Shown piece after piece: positions 31,301 to 43,653 of a DNA stretch of 64,000 bases (position 1 is its first letter; every line of letters starts with the position of its first letter). Location of the stretch: assembly GCA_030280995.1 (NCBI GenBank), contig JASXTE010000001.1, positions 28,862,606 to 28,926,605 of the forward strand, in the 5' to 3' direction. The DNA is from Hemileia vastatrix. Lineage: Eukaryota; Basidiomycota; Pucciniomycetes; Pucciniales; Zaghouaniaceae. The notes below the pieces were generated by a model. The model did no database searches and had not been told where the DNA came from. It saw nothing but the letters and a program-made list of their open reading frames with translations. The position numbers and the translations under genes were made by a program.

Positions 31301-31497
31301 ATATAAGAATGCCTTTTGGTCTAAAAAATTTACCTTTAGCGTTTCAAAAATTTATTGATAACACATTCCATCAATAAATAATGGAAGGGTGGTTAATGGT
31401 ATATATTGATGATATCATTATTTTATCAAAAACCTTTGATGAGCATATTCTACACCTGAATAAAGACTTCCAAAAAATGGATGATATAAATATGAAT
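28311..31497 (+). pseudogene. Element E gag-pol, decayed central part
   Basis: Continues from 18908. The hidden frame runs on from 28311 through QPGPSRPPPKP and HHHPFKGRKK to a TGA at 28471 and a terminal Pro-Trp-TAA at 28492-28497. The Gag-Pol counterpart follows in broken frames: coiled coil (28560-29330), capsid domain (NWPKLSQYPTFDGD near 29385), zinc knuckle remnant (KCEKEWQKGHVC near 30020), protease (MLDSGTGES near 30330) and the start of reverse transcriptase (30796-31377, with LCGNYRALNTYTVDDIYPLP). YIDDIII remains near 31400. The sequence then breaks at TATGAAT where element G inserted. Protein similarity to A is clear throughout; many stops and small indels make it inactive. Confidence 0.85.
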
Positions 31498-31869
31498 CAC
31501 CTGACAATATGGGGAGCCGACTTGCTAGCAAGTCTGCAAGCTTGAACCCCAATTCATATCAAATTGAATAAACATTGAGGTTGAGATGAAATATTAAGTG
31601 AGCAAGGGTGAAATTATATTGAACTCTTAATGAATCTAACATGGTTATTTATTGAAACATAAGTGATAATTCAGTACAAAAAATTCAAAAAATTAGAAAC
31701 ACAATTAATTAAAGTATCATGAAATTACTGAACCCTACAGCCAAGTCAAGCATAAAATTAATAATATATAAAATAATTTATTTGTTTTTTGAATTTAATG
31801 TCAAAATTCCCCAATTTAGAATGAATCAAATTTTATTATAAATTTTCATATATTTTTACATAGATATTA

Positions 31870-32067
31870 GGGGGTATCAAAGCTATATATTTGTAATTAT
31901 TTAAATAGCATTTCATAACATAAAAGGAAAGCCACAAACTTGACATTAACTCTTGATAAAAAGGTATTTTTGAGGCACAATATGTCATATTTTAAAAAAT
32001 AATTGTGATTGATTTGGTGGAAAAAAGAGGCATTTTTAAATGGAAGATTTCTAACTTTGATACCCCC
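31870..32067. mobile_element. 198-bp MITE with GGGGGTATCAAAG inverted ends
   Basis: GGGGGTATCAAAG at 31870-31882 and its exact reverse complement at 32055-32067 bound a 198-bp AT-rich insert. TATTA directly flanks both sides (31865-31869 and 32068-32072) in the same orientation, so it is a target duplication or duplicated target preference and not part of the inverted repeat. The left end matches GGGGGTATCAATG at 5903, also preceded by TATTA, near a Harbinger-like transposase remnant. It lies inside element G. Confidence 0.8.
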
Positions 32068-32519
32068 TATTAATGCATAAAGAGACGATAAGATCATGTG
32101 ATAAAAAATTCAAGAAAGAATATTTTTTTGCATTGATTTTATTAAAAAAATTTCTTGTCATAAAATTGAAAAAAAAATCCTTAATTAAAATGAGTGACTA
32201 TATTATCTTAATTCTTATCAATCATTGACATATCTGAAGAGAGTAAAACACATATCAAAATGAAGTGAAGTATGATCTGTCTCTGAAATTAAACTCTAAA
32301 ATTAATATATATGCTATTTAACAACCAGTAGGTGGAAAAATATTAGCCTTTCATCTTCAACACTTAAGAAAAGAAATGTATGCCTTTTAAATTTAATAAC
32401 ATTCAATGCAAAAAAAGTAATGTCTCTTATTTCTACTGGTTTTCTTGAGTTCAGTCAATCACCTTCTCTATATCAATGGAATATTTTTGATGTGTCATTA
32501 TTTCCTTATTTATTATAAT

Positions 32520-33200
32520 TCTAATCCTTCCCTCTTTTTCCCTCTCCTCCCTTGTTCATGAAAAGTTATCCCATATAATATACCTCTCTTCTATATTTTT
32601 TATTTCTTATTTTCCTAAAATTTTTACAATTGCTTGGCCCCTTTTCACTTCCATTCAAATCTCTCTGGCCCTCTCTACCCTTTTCAAGTTCTCCCCATTG
32701 TATATGCTTCACTCGGAGCCTCTCTCCCTTTTTTGAATCATAGAAAGCAAGAGCAGTTGGGTGAGAATGGAAGCAAAAGAGGGTAGAGGGATGGGGAGAT
32801 TAGTAAAGTTTGAGGGAAGGGAGATGAAAAAGAAGTTTGGAGGGCAAAGCGAAGGGGGTGGAGATGAAAGCAAAAGAAATTTGAAGTGGTGGGAGAAGTT
32901 TTTGAGGGTGGAGGAAGGAATGGCAAGTGTTGTGGAGTTGATTGTAGGGGGTTGTAAGGGGTGGTGAGCACTTGGAAGGGTAGGGAAGCCAAAAAAAAGG
33001 TGGTGGTTAGTGAGTTAAAGGTAAAAAGAGATGAGAACTAAAATGAATAAAGCTAGAAAAAGTGTTGTGAAAGGGTGAAAAGGGAATACATTTTTTAAGC
33101 ATGAGGGTGAAAATATGACAAATTGATGGGGAAAAGTCCAAAAATAGTATGAAAATAGAAAAGGTGAACACTATTTTTTGGCAAAACATCAGACTCCACC
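32520..33200. other. Strand-asymmetric C/T- then G/A-rich stretch inside G
   Basis: 32520-32730 is pyrimidine-rich and 32745-33180 is strongly purine-rich (GGAGGG, GAAGTTT). The ORFs on both strands (32761 plus, 32738 minus, 33007 minus) come from this composition bias and show no domain. Confidence 0.45.
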
Positions 33201-36200
33201 TTCATAGAATACTACTGGCTACAGAAACACATGTATTTTACAAAGATGAAAACTTTTGTATTGACTTAACTTTTTTTACCTGTTATAATAAAGCTAAAAG
33301 TTAACTTATAGTATTGAAATTTAATTAATTATGGTCTTCTTATTTCTATTAATCTCCAGTAATTCAACATAAAAAGTACTTGCTACTCATATACATAAAA
33401 AATACAAAACATTAGAAATAATAAAAAATAAAACTTACTCATTTCACATGAGGCCATTTATTTTTGAGACTAATTTAACTTAACATATTTGATTATGAAA
33501 CATATGGTGATGAAATAAGGAAATTTGATATATTATAAAAATATTATGAACAAAAAATTATATTTAAATTTAAGAACTCCAAAAGAAATTGGTAAAAATT
33601 AGAAAAAGGTCTTGGCCCTTGATGAGCTCTATGGTTAAAAAGTATGCCACATTTTAAAATAAAGAAATTAGAATAAAAATGATAAATTTTAATATCTTGA
33701 AGATTTCTGATCATGTGCATAAAATTTGAAACATCTCCATGAAATATCACATATCATTTTATATAAGATCTTTTAACATATCTTCAATTTCAATTTTAGT
33801 TTTTACTTTTGAAGTTACCATCTACACAAATTTTATTTCTTTTATTTTTAAAAAACTAAATTATGAAATTTTAATATATTTTCTACATATTCATTCTACT
33901 GTAGCCTAAGTAACATAATCTGGTTTCCAATTAATAGTTGTTAATAAAATTATTTTTTTGAAATTTATTTAATCTTTTACAATCACATATATCTCAGTAT
34001 TGATTTATCTTAGCTTTAACTCCCTATATAATTCTGGTCATCATAAGTTTTCAACTTAAGTTATTATCTAAACATATTTTTTTTCTTTGAGTTTTTCACA
34101 CTAATTTCTTTTATGAAAAAACTGGTATATGGTTTAATTTGTAAAAAAAAATTTTAATTACATTATTTTCAATAAATAAGGACAGCTACTGAGCTCACTT
34201 AAACTCAATTGTGATTGAATGAGAGCTATGAGAGTATTTTTCACAAAATATAATTTTCTTTCCACTAAACTATGCCATAAACAAATTTTAAAAGCTTTTA
34301 TTTTATTCATTATTTGTATTATAATATCTTGTGCTATTTATTTTCTTTCAACTACATTTAAAAGATTTGATTCCTGAAGAATGTAATTTTTGTCAAGAAT
34401 TTTCTGAAGGAGTCAAAGATCTTCCTAATTTTAATGTCTAATTTTAAAAATTTTATTTTTATTTTTATAGTTTATTTCATTTCATTTCATTTTAATTTAT
34501 TTTATGGAATTCTACTATATAAAAATATATTATAATACAATATATTTTATCATATTCTACTATATAATAGAATATTGCAATATTATATTTTTTAATTTAT
34601 TCAAATTAATTATTTTCTATTCATTTATATTATGTTTTATTTTATTTAAACATATTTTAATATATATTGTGTTTCACTTTATTTTACTTTATTCACTCAT
34701 TATTTATTTTAAAACGTCAAATTTTATATGAAAATAAAAGTGCTCTAATTTTAAAAATTAGCTGGTCAATGCTGATGTATGGATATGAAACTGAATTCAA
34801 TAGAAAATTTTGAGCACATGAACTCTGATGTACAACTTTTTATCAAATTTCACTGATAAGTTCAATGCATTTGAGCTCTTATTTATAGCCTTACATCAGA
34901 GTTGAACATCCAATTTTATAAATTTAAAATCTGATTTATGGCTGTACATCAGGGCCTACAAGCCAATTTTACATATGGGAATGCTGATGAATAGCAGAAA
35001 ATGAAAGTTTGCCATCAATTTTTATGCATTTGAATTTTAATATACAGCCATAAATAAGAGCTCACCAGCTAATTTTTGGAACCTGAATACTTTTGTATGA
35101 ATGTACCACTTAATTCATAAAAATAAAATAAATTATAACTCAATAGAATATAATGTAACTTAATGAAAATAAATAAATCAATAAATGATTATAGGAAAAA
35201 AAGCTACATAAAGATATAGACAAGTGTGATAAAATTAGATAAAATAAAATAAGCTAAAGTGGGATTTTATAAAAATGAATGTGATAATGTGGAGAAAAAT
35301 TAAATTAAATTCACATACAATAATATATAATATAATAGAATATAATAGAATATAACACATAATCAAAAAAATACAATATAATACAATAAAGTATAATATA
35401 ATATAATATAATACTTCTTAATGTGATGAATTTAATAAAATAAGTGTAATAAAATATCATAAAATTAATAAAAATACAATATAATATAATACAATGCAGA
35501 AAACTAAAGCAAAATTAAAAAACTTATATCAAGTAAAACAAATTTAATAATATAACATCAAAAAAATAATACTGAAAAATAATTACAATAATTTTCTTCA
35601 ATAAAAATTTCAATATTCATCTTCCAGACAAATATTAAGATGTATATGAAATTTTATACTTCATATGTGAATCCAAAAAAAGTTTTCATATGATTGTGTA
35701 GTATGATTTTTCATATGGATATTTAAAATGATTTTGTATGTTAATATGTAACATGAATTTGCAAGTATAAATTTTCAAATGCATATTAAATATGAATTTG
35801 AATTTGAATAATAATTTTTTTGTATGGATATTCCATATAACTTTCAATATATAAATATAAATTCTTAATTGACCTTCACATACTAATTACCACCTTTTAG
35901 GTGAAAATTCAATCAAACTGTCACTAAATCAAAATAATTGTGAATAATTGTAAAATAACAAAAAATTTTATCTAAAAGCTGCTCAATTTATCTGAATTTT
36001 CTAACAAAAATTAACAGAAAAAATTGATTAAGATCCTTGCTTCAATTTCAAACAATTAATTATGGATTTAATATGGTTTAATTAATTTTACAAGAATAAC
36101 AACTTACAATAAAATAAATACTTGAAAAAAAGACAATTCAAATGGCTTTTCAGCCCCATCTTTAATGGTACTTTATAAACCAAGTAAAATATATGGCCTC

Positions 36201-36380
36201 AATATGTAAAGTGTTTAGAATAATTTCTAAAATTCATGTCAGTCAAATGTTAGAATGAGTTAATTTCAATTTCAGTATGATACCAGAAAAGATTCAATTA
36301 TATTTCGACAAGAGTGCAAGTTGGTTTTCATTCAAAGTTCAGTCTGAGTTCCATCTGATTTCCATCTGAATTCAAGTTGA
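33201..36380. other. AT-rich interior of element G
   Basis: Very low-complexity AT sequence. 34440-34740 and 35280-35520 are dominated by TTTATTT, ATATAATAT and AATATAAT words. Imperfect repeats of a TGTACATCAG-type phrase occur near 34830, 34900 and 34945 (ACATCAGAGTTGAACATC, GTACATCAGGGCC). I see no gene. Confidence 0.5.
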
Positions 36381-36429
36381 GGACCTTCTAGCAAGTCCTC
36401 CCCCAAATATTGCATGGTGAATCTAGCTC

Positions 36430-36934
36430 TTATAAAATTTAATATTGGTTTTCATTCATTATAATTGCTTGGACATGTTGTTTCAGATATACAAGTTTGT
36501 GTGGATCAAAATACAGTAGCAGCCATCCAAAATGTTGGTGTATCTACTTCAGGTAAACAAATTTAAATCTTTCTAGTTATGTGTGGTTACTATAGACAGT
36601 ATATAAGAAATTAACAAGTAATTGCTGCAACTTTAACAAATCTAGTAAAGAAAGATGTTTCTTTTAGCTGGAATGATGAAAGACAAAAATCTTTCTACAC
36701 ATTGAAAAAATATTTAAATTCAGAAATTATTTTAGGATTTCCTTATCTTTCCAAACCTTTTGTATTATATAAAGATGCTAGTTTTGTAGGATTAGGAGCT
36801 GCACTGCATCAAAAACAAGTGTTGCATAAAAATTGTCAGAAGTAGTTATATGCAATATTTCAAGAAACTTGAGACCAAGTGAGATGAAATATGGAGCAAA
36901 TCAATTGGAGTGTCTGGAAGTAGTATCATCACAG
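36430..36934 (+). pseudogene. Element E: end of reverse transcriptase and start of RNase H
   Basis: Continues the E pol after element G. Recognisable pieces are LLGHVVSDIQVCVDQN, the CGYYRQYI block, FVLYKDASFVGLGAALHQKQ (RNase H, with Lys replacing the usual Thr before the catalytic Asp) and MKYGANQLECLEVV. Stops and small deletions interrupt it. It ends at about 36930 within RNase H; integrase and the 3' LTR of E are not found in the window. Confidence 0.85.
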
Positions 36935-38736
36935 TAAATATAGGGGGGAAATACTAGCAATCCCCTCTCCTGAAAATTAGAGTGTTGATTCATTATGCCA
37001 GTTTTATGAATAATTTATAAACATAAGTAAATTAGAGTTAGATTTACATTTATTCTCAGATTGGTACATAGATAAACCTTAATTGATCTCAAGTTATGCA
37101 TAAGTTGATCAACTATAACTATGATTTTATCCTTCATTGAGCACACATTGAGCACATATTTATCCAACATAAGCTTTTGAATATCAAAGATGATTATCAA
37201 TTTAGAGGATGAAAGTTATTCTTTAACATACCTAAGCATTACTTTGCATCTAAAAGATAAAGCATAAAATTATGAAAGTAAATATAATCTACAATAATGA
37301 CATCTTTTAAAACATAATGTCAACAATAGATAATTTTAGCAAATTTTTTCAACACAAATACTAATAACTATTGGGATTGAAATAACTAATGCCATTCCTA
37401 TTTTCAAATTTTAAAAAGAATATAGTCACTTCTCACTTCAAATCTAATAAGTCTTTGCAAAACTAAATTTTGTATAATTTTTTTTATTTTACCTAAAATA
37501 TGAGACCTACAGGCTATTGAAAATAAAATCTTCAGTTACTCAATTAAAAGAAATATTTATATTTAGATAAAAATAAAAATACTCCTTAAAGTGTATAACT
37601 TGAAATGTTGTTATGAAAATTAATATGCAAGTTTTCCTATTTGAATATTTAATGCTTATATAAATCACTTTTTCAAGTTTTGGTATGAGTACATGTGAAA
37701 TAGTAACTGAATTTAAAAGTGGAAACCAATATAATGACAAAAATATTTAAAAACTTTATTTCAATTTAATATTTATCTGTAAAAATTTTTGAAAAAAATA
37801 TTTTATTCATCTTATCAAGGATCTCTTCCTCCTCCTCTACCCATCTACTTTTTGGTAGGGGGTCTCAAACTTGAACAAATATGCCTGAAGGATTTCATTT
37901 GAAAACCGCCTCATAAACACAACATAAAATATAGCTGATATAGTACCTGACATATCAAACATGGGGTCAAATACATCCTACTTTAGTGCAAATTTTCCAA
38001 CCACAGCACAGCCCACCAATACAAAGATCCTCCCAATTCACTACACATCACATCTTTCCCCTCCCACTTTTTTGATACAAATTTTTACAAACCATTCCCC
38101 AGTAAGTTTTGCACTTTTCATTACTTTCTTTATCAACAATTCCTGATCAAGTTTCTATCCTCAAAACTCAGTCATCATGCTAACCACACTACAAAATTCT
38201 CAACACAACCCTTTTAAATCCTTTTTTTCATACTCTAAAAATGATCAAGTTGCATGTACTTACCACTTGCACTTTTTATTTTATTTTTGCATATTGCCTT
38301 AAATTTTTAATTTTCACTGAAAGTAAATTTTTTCCCTTCTTTATTCATTTTGGTTCATCATCTCAACATAAAGTTTCATATTTTAAGAAATTGCATAATT
38401 CTTCATTCTTTCTGTTTTTCAATGATCCTTCATATCCTTTTATTGATCTTCTCTCACTTCCTTAAATCTTCTTCTATTTCTTTTATCCATCACTTCGTGA
38501 ACTTCTATCTGGTCCTTCTACATCTTTGAAGACATCTCATCAGGTAAGTCATTCTCCCATCATCTTTTTTTGAATTTTAACTGATGTTCTTTTTCTAAAT
38601 ATGTGTTTTTTATTGTTTCTACTTTTTTTTGTTTTCTCAAATCACATTTCCTATTTTAAGAAGGTTCTCCAGAAGCCTGGCTCTCATATCCACCAAGCAA
38701 AATCTGATTTGACTCACTGGTTGTTGAGATATTTAT
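36935..38736. other. Unassigned region right of element E
   Basis: No gene recognised. GGGGGTCTCAAAC at 37859-37871 differs at two bases from the MITE terminal repeat GGGGGTATCAAAG. 38275-38580 resembles 7540-7800 next to the Harbinger-like remnant. Together these suggest a deleted, transposase-less relative of that transposon from about 37859. Short ORFs at 37015, 37540, 37961 and 38241 are unsupported. Confidence 0.4.
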
Positions 38737-39993
38737 TGTCAGCCAGGCTATTCCAGGAGCCCAGTAAATGATATGTTAACTTATTGAACCTGAAAGAGGG
38801 CATAAATAATTGCATTTCATGTATATAAATTTCTATTTTATTGCATAATAAAATTATATAAGTATCTTATTAAATATAAGTGTTATATTAATTTTATTGT
38901 TATATAAATTATGTATACATTTAAATTAAGCATAATATATTTTATATTCTACAAATAATGGCACATTTTTATGTATTTAATAATTATAAATAAATATTTA
39001 ATTAATTAAAAACATATATTATCATTATAAGTGTAAAATTGACTTATAATATAATTAAATTAATTATTTAAATTTATATATTAAATAACACCTTTCATAT
39101 AGTATTAAATAATAATTAATGGCGCTTCTTTTGACCCTTAATTGTGTCAGGAAAAGATTAAATAAATTATAATACTTATTTTATAAAATAGTATTATAAA
39201 TTCTCAATTTGAATTAATTAAGTGTTTCATTTAAACTAGTTATTTAGTTACATAGTGAAAACAATTAAATAATATTAATTTACACTGAATTAAATTGATT
39301 ACATACCTTGTTACGTCAAAACATGTTATTTGTTTCACATATAAATGCTGAAAACATATTGTAATACTTGTTTTGAATTATTTTTCCCATAGTTCTTATG
39401 TCACAGGGTTGTTTAGTTACTCATTATTTTATATTAACTGATTTGGGAAATTTGGTATGGGAATTTTACTTTCTTAATTGGGATTCTTATTATTTTTGTA
39501 TATTTTTCTCTCAATTACTATGTTACAATTATCTTCTTTAATCTTCTTGTTTTACTTCATTACTATTTTTGTATATAGTCATTTGTAGCGCTTTAGAGGA
39601 CCCATTTCCTATAAAAGGGCCTTGGATAATCCCTTGTAGCATCATCACTTACTATACACTCAACAACTTAAATATATTTTTATACTACGTTTATATTATT
39701 TTTTATTAGTATCAAAATTCTAATTGAAATTCTATATAGCAATTGAAAGGTTGCCTTAAGTCTGATAGTGATCATAGTGTCTGCCGCGCATAGCCCTTAC
39801 ATTAAAATAATATTGTTATTTAAATAAAAACCTCATTGTTATATCATCTCTCAAGAAATTTGTCGTTGCTCCTTTTCAATAAATTAAATAATTTTTTTAT
39901 ATTTTATTTCTTTTATTTCTCAAATACCCTTTTTTCCTTGTCCTCCTCTATTTCTTCCCTTTTTTCTTCCCTCTTCTAGAGGACTGGCCGACA
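38737..39993 (+). repeat. LTR of family A (copy A2)
   Basis: It starts TGTCAGCCAGGCTATTCCAG and ends GGCCGACA, about 1257 bp, collinear with the element A LTR but with many substitutions. The promoter block CCTATAAAAGGGCC is kept at 39609-39622. Leader sequence follows directly, so this is the 5' LTR of an otherwise lost A-type element. Confidence 0.9.
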
Positions 39994-40089
39994 ACTGGGG
40001 ACGTTTCCAAATGACAACAACGATACCGATTCTTGCGACAAACAACAAACGCACGGACCACCCAGCAAAAAAGAAAACTTTTTCTGCAA
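39994..40089 (+). other. Leader start of lost A2 element
   Basis: ACTGGGGACGTTTCC and the next 80 bases match the element A leader (primer-site region, then CGACAAAC and GCACGGACCACC). Similarity fades near 40080, where family B sequence begins. The antisense ORF at 39920-40165 spans this junction and is not a gene. Confidence 0.7.
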
Positions 40090-41186
40090 CCGTTGTGGTT
40101 TTCCAACATTGGCAGGGGCCTTTGTTGTGTGTTTTGGCGCTGTTTGTGCATGTCTTAATTGACATCTGTTAAGGAATTGGGTATTTTTCTGGTTTTATTC
40201 CGTGGATATTGGGTCTTGCGGTATGTGGGTACTATCATTGGATAGCCCTGGTTTTTCTCTATATTTTATGTCCTGTAGACATTTTTCATATTCTGAGTTT
40301 TAAGCAGTAATTTCCTCAGTTTTCATTTATAAAAGATTGCTGTTTAATTTTGTTTTTCGTGTTTTACGGGCTAACCTTAAGTCCTAGGGTTAAGTGCTTA
40401 GTACCATTGGATAGAGCTAATTTTTCTCTATATTTCATGTCTCAATGTTGTTATAGTGAAATTCCGTGTTTTAAAGGTTTTAGTAGTTGTAGTTAATTTT
40501 TCCAAGTAGATTAGTGGTTTTTGTTGGTTTTCTGGCTTCAGAAAGGCCGGGCCACTTCAGGCGGCATCTCCGACGTCAGGCGGCCCGCCCGCCTCTGTTT
40601 TAGGAGGTTGGGGAGCGCTTCAGGAGGGTTTTTTATGCAATTTGGCAGGTACAGGCACCAGATTGGTGGGTGCGCATGGGCTCTTAGTTAGTGGTCTGTG
40701 TGTACATAGTGAATAAGAAAGTTTGGGGAAACCTTTATCATCATACAACCATCCAGAGGTGATATCATTGTTCCTCACTCAGTTTTCACTTTTTTCTGGC
40801 CACAATTGGCTGTGTTTGTTCTAAGTAAGTTCTTCATTTAACTTAACTTTGGCAACTGTTTTCTCTTTTATAGTCTTGCAAGCTATAGCAAGTATTATTG
40901 CTGTCTCTGGTGTGTATTTTCAGCCTACATCAAGTATCTTTGCTGTCTCTGGTGTGGACTTTGTTCTACATTTCAGTTCTTTGGTCTGGTAGTCTATCTA
41001 GGGACTACTTTCTTGGCTCATCAAGCAGTCAAGTGTGTTAAACAGGAGCTTTAGCAAAACAGGAACCAACTTACTTTAGCAAGTAAATCTCACTCTATTT
41101 TTCTAAAGGGACAGGGTATTTTCTCTCTTGTTTTTCTCCAACTCCCTTGGTCAAGGCCTATAGCTAGTACTATAGGATTGTCTACA
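40090..41186 (+). repeat. 3' portion of the 5' LTR of element B1
   Basis: It matches the end of the B2 LTR (about 15840-16826). Shared blocks include CCAACATTGGC, GGGCTAACCTTAAGTC, CTTAGTACCATT, CTCACTCAGTTTTCACTTTTT and CCAACTCCCTTGGTCAAGGC, with terminal GTCTACA. The 5' three quarters of the LTR are missing; the left edge abuts the A2 leader. A GC-rich island (40540-40640) is unusual for this window. Confidence 0.7.
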
Positions 41187-41190
41187 TTTC

Positions 41191-41207
41191 TGGCGCCCAA
41201 CGTGGGG
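41191..41207 (+). other. Primer binding site of element B1, tRNA-Lys type
   Basis: TGGCGCCCAACGTGGGG lies four bases after the LTR end. It equals the first 17 bases of the classical primer site complementary to the 3' end of tRNA-Lys(1,2), as known from several retroviruses. It fixes the LTR boundary and orientation of B1 and differs from the TTGGGGGTC site of A, C, D and E. Confidence 0.85.
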
Positions 41208-41277
41208 TAGAACTTGCTAGTTCTTTGGAATCTCTGTTTTCTTTGGTTGGCTCTTTTTGGTGTTTTGGACTGGAGGA

Positions 41278-43653
41278 ATGGCCTCTGGTTCCTCTATTCC
41301 TGTGGTGACTGTCAGTGGGGGGGATGGTCCTCCTTCTGTGATGGTTAGGGAGTGTGTGAGGATTAAAACTTGGGATGGTACCAATTTTAATGGGGAGGAT
41401 GTCAAGTGGTTTCTAGAGAAGTATGAAACTGCTTCTGGGGTGGATGGTGCTTCCTATCTGGACATGGTGAAGCAGATTATCTTCTTCATTGGGGATAGGT
41501 CAGTGGAGAAGGAGATTGTGGCCATGTCTGGCTACAAGAAGAGGGATTGGAAATTGTTGTGCAGGGAGATGGTGGATAAATGGGGTGTCAGGTTCACTAT
41601 GGTGGATCTGAACAAGGTTGTCAGTGAATGGCAATCTTATGGTGGTGTTGGTAACTTACATAGTTACAGGAAGTTTCTGCTACAGTTTGATCCTGTGGTG
41701 GAATATTTGGTGGAAGTGGAGGAGCTGGCACATGAAAATGCTTACAAGGATGTTTTTTGGTCTGCCCTGGCTAGAGATGTCAGGATGGATGTGTTGAAGG
41801 AGTTGTCAAGAAAGGAATTGATGAAGACTCTTTCTAATGGGTACCAGAAGTTTCCTGCCTTGGATAAGGTGAAGGAGGCTGTTGAGGCCCATTTGAAGTT
41901 ATTGGCTGTTGACACCTATCAGGAAGGGTGTGCCAAGTATGTCAGAAAAGTCAGTGAGGCTTTGGCTGAAGAGAAAGTTAGGGAGAAGAAGGAGGAGAAA
42001 AATTTGGTGCAGGTTCCCAAACAGGAGAGGAACCCAATGGTGGAGCAGTTGGCTGATCTTAAAAAGCAGCTGCATATTTTTGTTCAGGAGGCTTAGAAGG
42101 TCAATAAGGCACCTTCTCAGCCTAGAGATTTTGATAGGAGGGCTGGTAGGAGTGATCCTTAGGTCTGCTCTTATTGCAGCAGGAGGGGGCACAGGTCCAA
42201 TGATTGTTGGGCATTGAACAGAGATGTGTCTGAAGGAAAGGTGGAATTTGATGGCAGGGTTTTCAAGATCCCTGATGGTTCTTTTGTTAAGCCCAGTGAG
42301 GGGCAGGCTCCTGTTGATTTGGTCAGGAGGAGGGGAGGTCTCAATCAAAGGAGGCCAAGGTTTGAGGAGATTCCTGATCAAGGGAAGTCTTCTGGTAAGG
42401 AGAATGAGGATGGCAAGGGAAAGGAGAAGGAGGTCAATAAAGTCTCTTTTTCTACTTCCTTTGGTGGTTTGGAGTTGTATTCTTGTGGTGGAAAGTCAAG
42501 TGGTGAATGCTTGGCTGGTGTTTATGATGTGGAAGCAGGAAAGGTGGGAAGGCCTAAGAGCTGTTCTCAGGCCCAACCAAAGCCAAATGCTTCAAATATG
42601 GATACTAAGCTGAGTGCAGCTAGGAAGAGGTACTGCAAAAAGGAGCTGTACAAGATGCAGAAGGGTATGGCTGACATGGGCCCCCGTAGTTTTGGCGCAT
42701 TGGACATGAATGGTGAGCCAATGCCAATGGATGTTGATTCTGACTCTGAGGAGGATGTCCCTTTGGCTTCATTTCCAAAGCCTGCTGGAGTCAGAGGTTC
42801 TGGTGAGGGATCTGGTTTGGTTCCTGTTAATGGTAAATCTGTTGGTGGTGCTGGTCCTCAAGAAGCTTCTAGGACCAAGGTGGTGAAGCCAAGGGCTCAC
42901 TTTGAGAGGCCAGTAGTGTCTGGTCAAGTTAATGTTATGGACTCTGTCCTGGAAAGGATGAATCAGGGTCAGGTTTCTCTATCTTATGGGGAATTTTATG
43001 CTATCAGTCCAGGGTTGGCTTATAGACAGAAAAAGTTGTTGACCAAGAGAAGAGTTTCTTCTGGTGAGGTAGAATACATTTGTGATTCTGCTGAAAAATT
43101 TGGCAAGGGGTTGGAAACTCACTTTTCTGCTCCTCTGGGATATGTCAATGTCACTCTGAATGGCAGAGAGGCAAGGGCATTGGTGGATTCAGGTTTTCAG
43201 ATAAACCTGATTTCTTTGTTTGAGGCAACTCATATGGGCCTCCCCATCAAAACTGGTATTGGTGGGAATTTGAGAGGGATTGGTGGCCATGTCACCAAAT
43301 TGGTTGGAACTTCAGAGTTTGTGAAGTTAGATGTTGGCAGAGCCTCAGGGAAGGTTCATTTTTACATTGCTAAAGTTAATGTAAAAGTAGTTTTGGGTGG
43401 GCCATTCTTGATGGATTTTCAGGCAAGAATTGGTTATCAATTTGATTTGGGAATCAGTTTGGAGTTGACTGGTGAAGACAAAAGGAGGCTTCACATGAGG
43501 TTATTATCCCCTGGAGAGGATGGTTGGGAGACCAGGCCTGGTTTATCTTCAATGTGCCAGTGCATGGACTGCTGCAGGAGAAGGAAGGAAGTGGGTGCTG
43601 CCTCTGGTTTTTTGGAGTGCGGCTCAGGCTCTATTGAGAGTCTGTCTTTTTAA
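41278..43653 (+). pseudogene. Gag and protease of element B1, with in-frame stops
   Basis: ATG at 41278 starts a frame reading MASGSSIP. It has a capsid-like domain (WDGTNFNGEDVKWFLEKYE, then VDGASYLDMVKQIIFF), then TAG at 42094 and TAG at 42160. A zinc knuckle follows between 42166 and 42207, C-X2-C-X4-H-X4-C (CSYCSRRGHRSNDC). The frame reopens to 43653 with a linker and a retropepsin-like protease (ARALVDSGFQINLIS, Asp near 43183; later VVLGGPFLMDF). The two TAGs fit CAG to TAG change. The arrangement and sequence match a gypsy family I recall from basidiomycetes. Inactive as it stands unless suppressed. Confidence 0.85.

Larger units (their letters stand above)
31498..36419. mobile_element. 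Element G: 4.9 kb TIR element inserted in element E
   Basis: The ends form an imperfect terminal inverted repeat of about 37 bp: left CACCTGACAATATGGGGAG, right (reverse complement) CACCATGCAATATTTGGGG, both followed by a GACTTGCTAG block. AAT flanks both sides (31495-31497 and 36420-36422). Removing G plus one AAT rejoins the reverse transcriptase of E without a gap (MNLALIKFNIGF against A's MTLSLKKCKFGF), which proves the boundaries. The interior is very AT-rich with no transposase I can recognise, so G is non-autonomous. A 3-bp duplication fits CACTA- or Harbinger-type elements but the ends are not a standard CACTA. The ORFs inside (31897, 32738, 32761, 33007, 33544, 34504) look accidental. 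Confidence 0.85.

Noticed and set aside
32738..32992. Overlapping ORFs on both strands in element G
   Set aside because: They come from a purine/pyrimidine-biased stretch; no homology or context.
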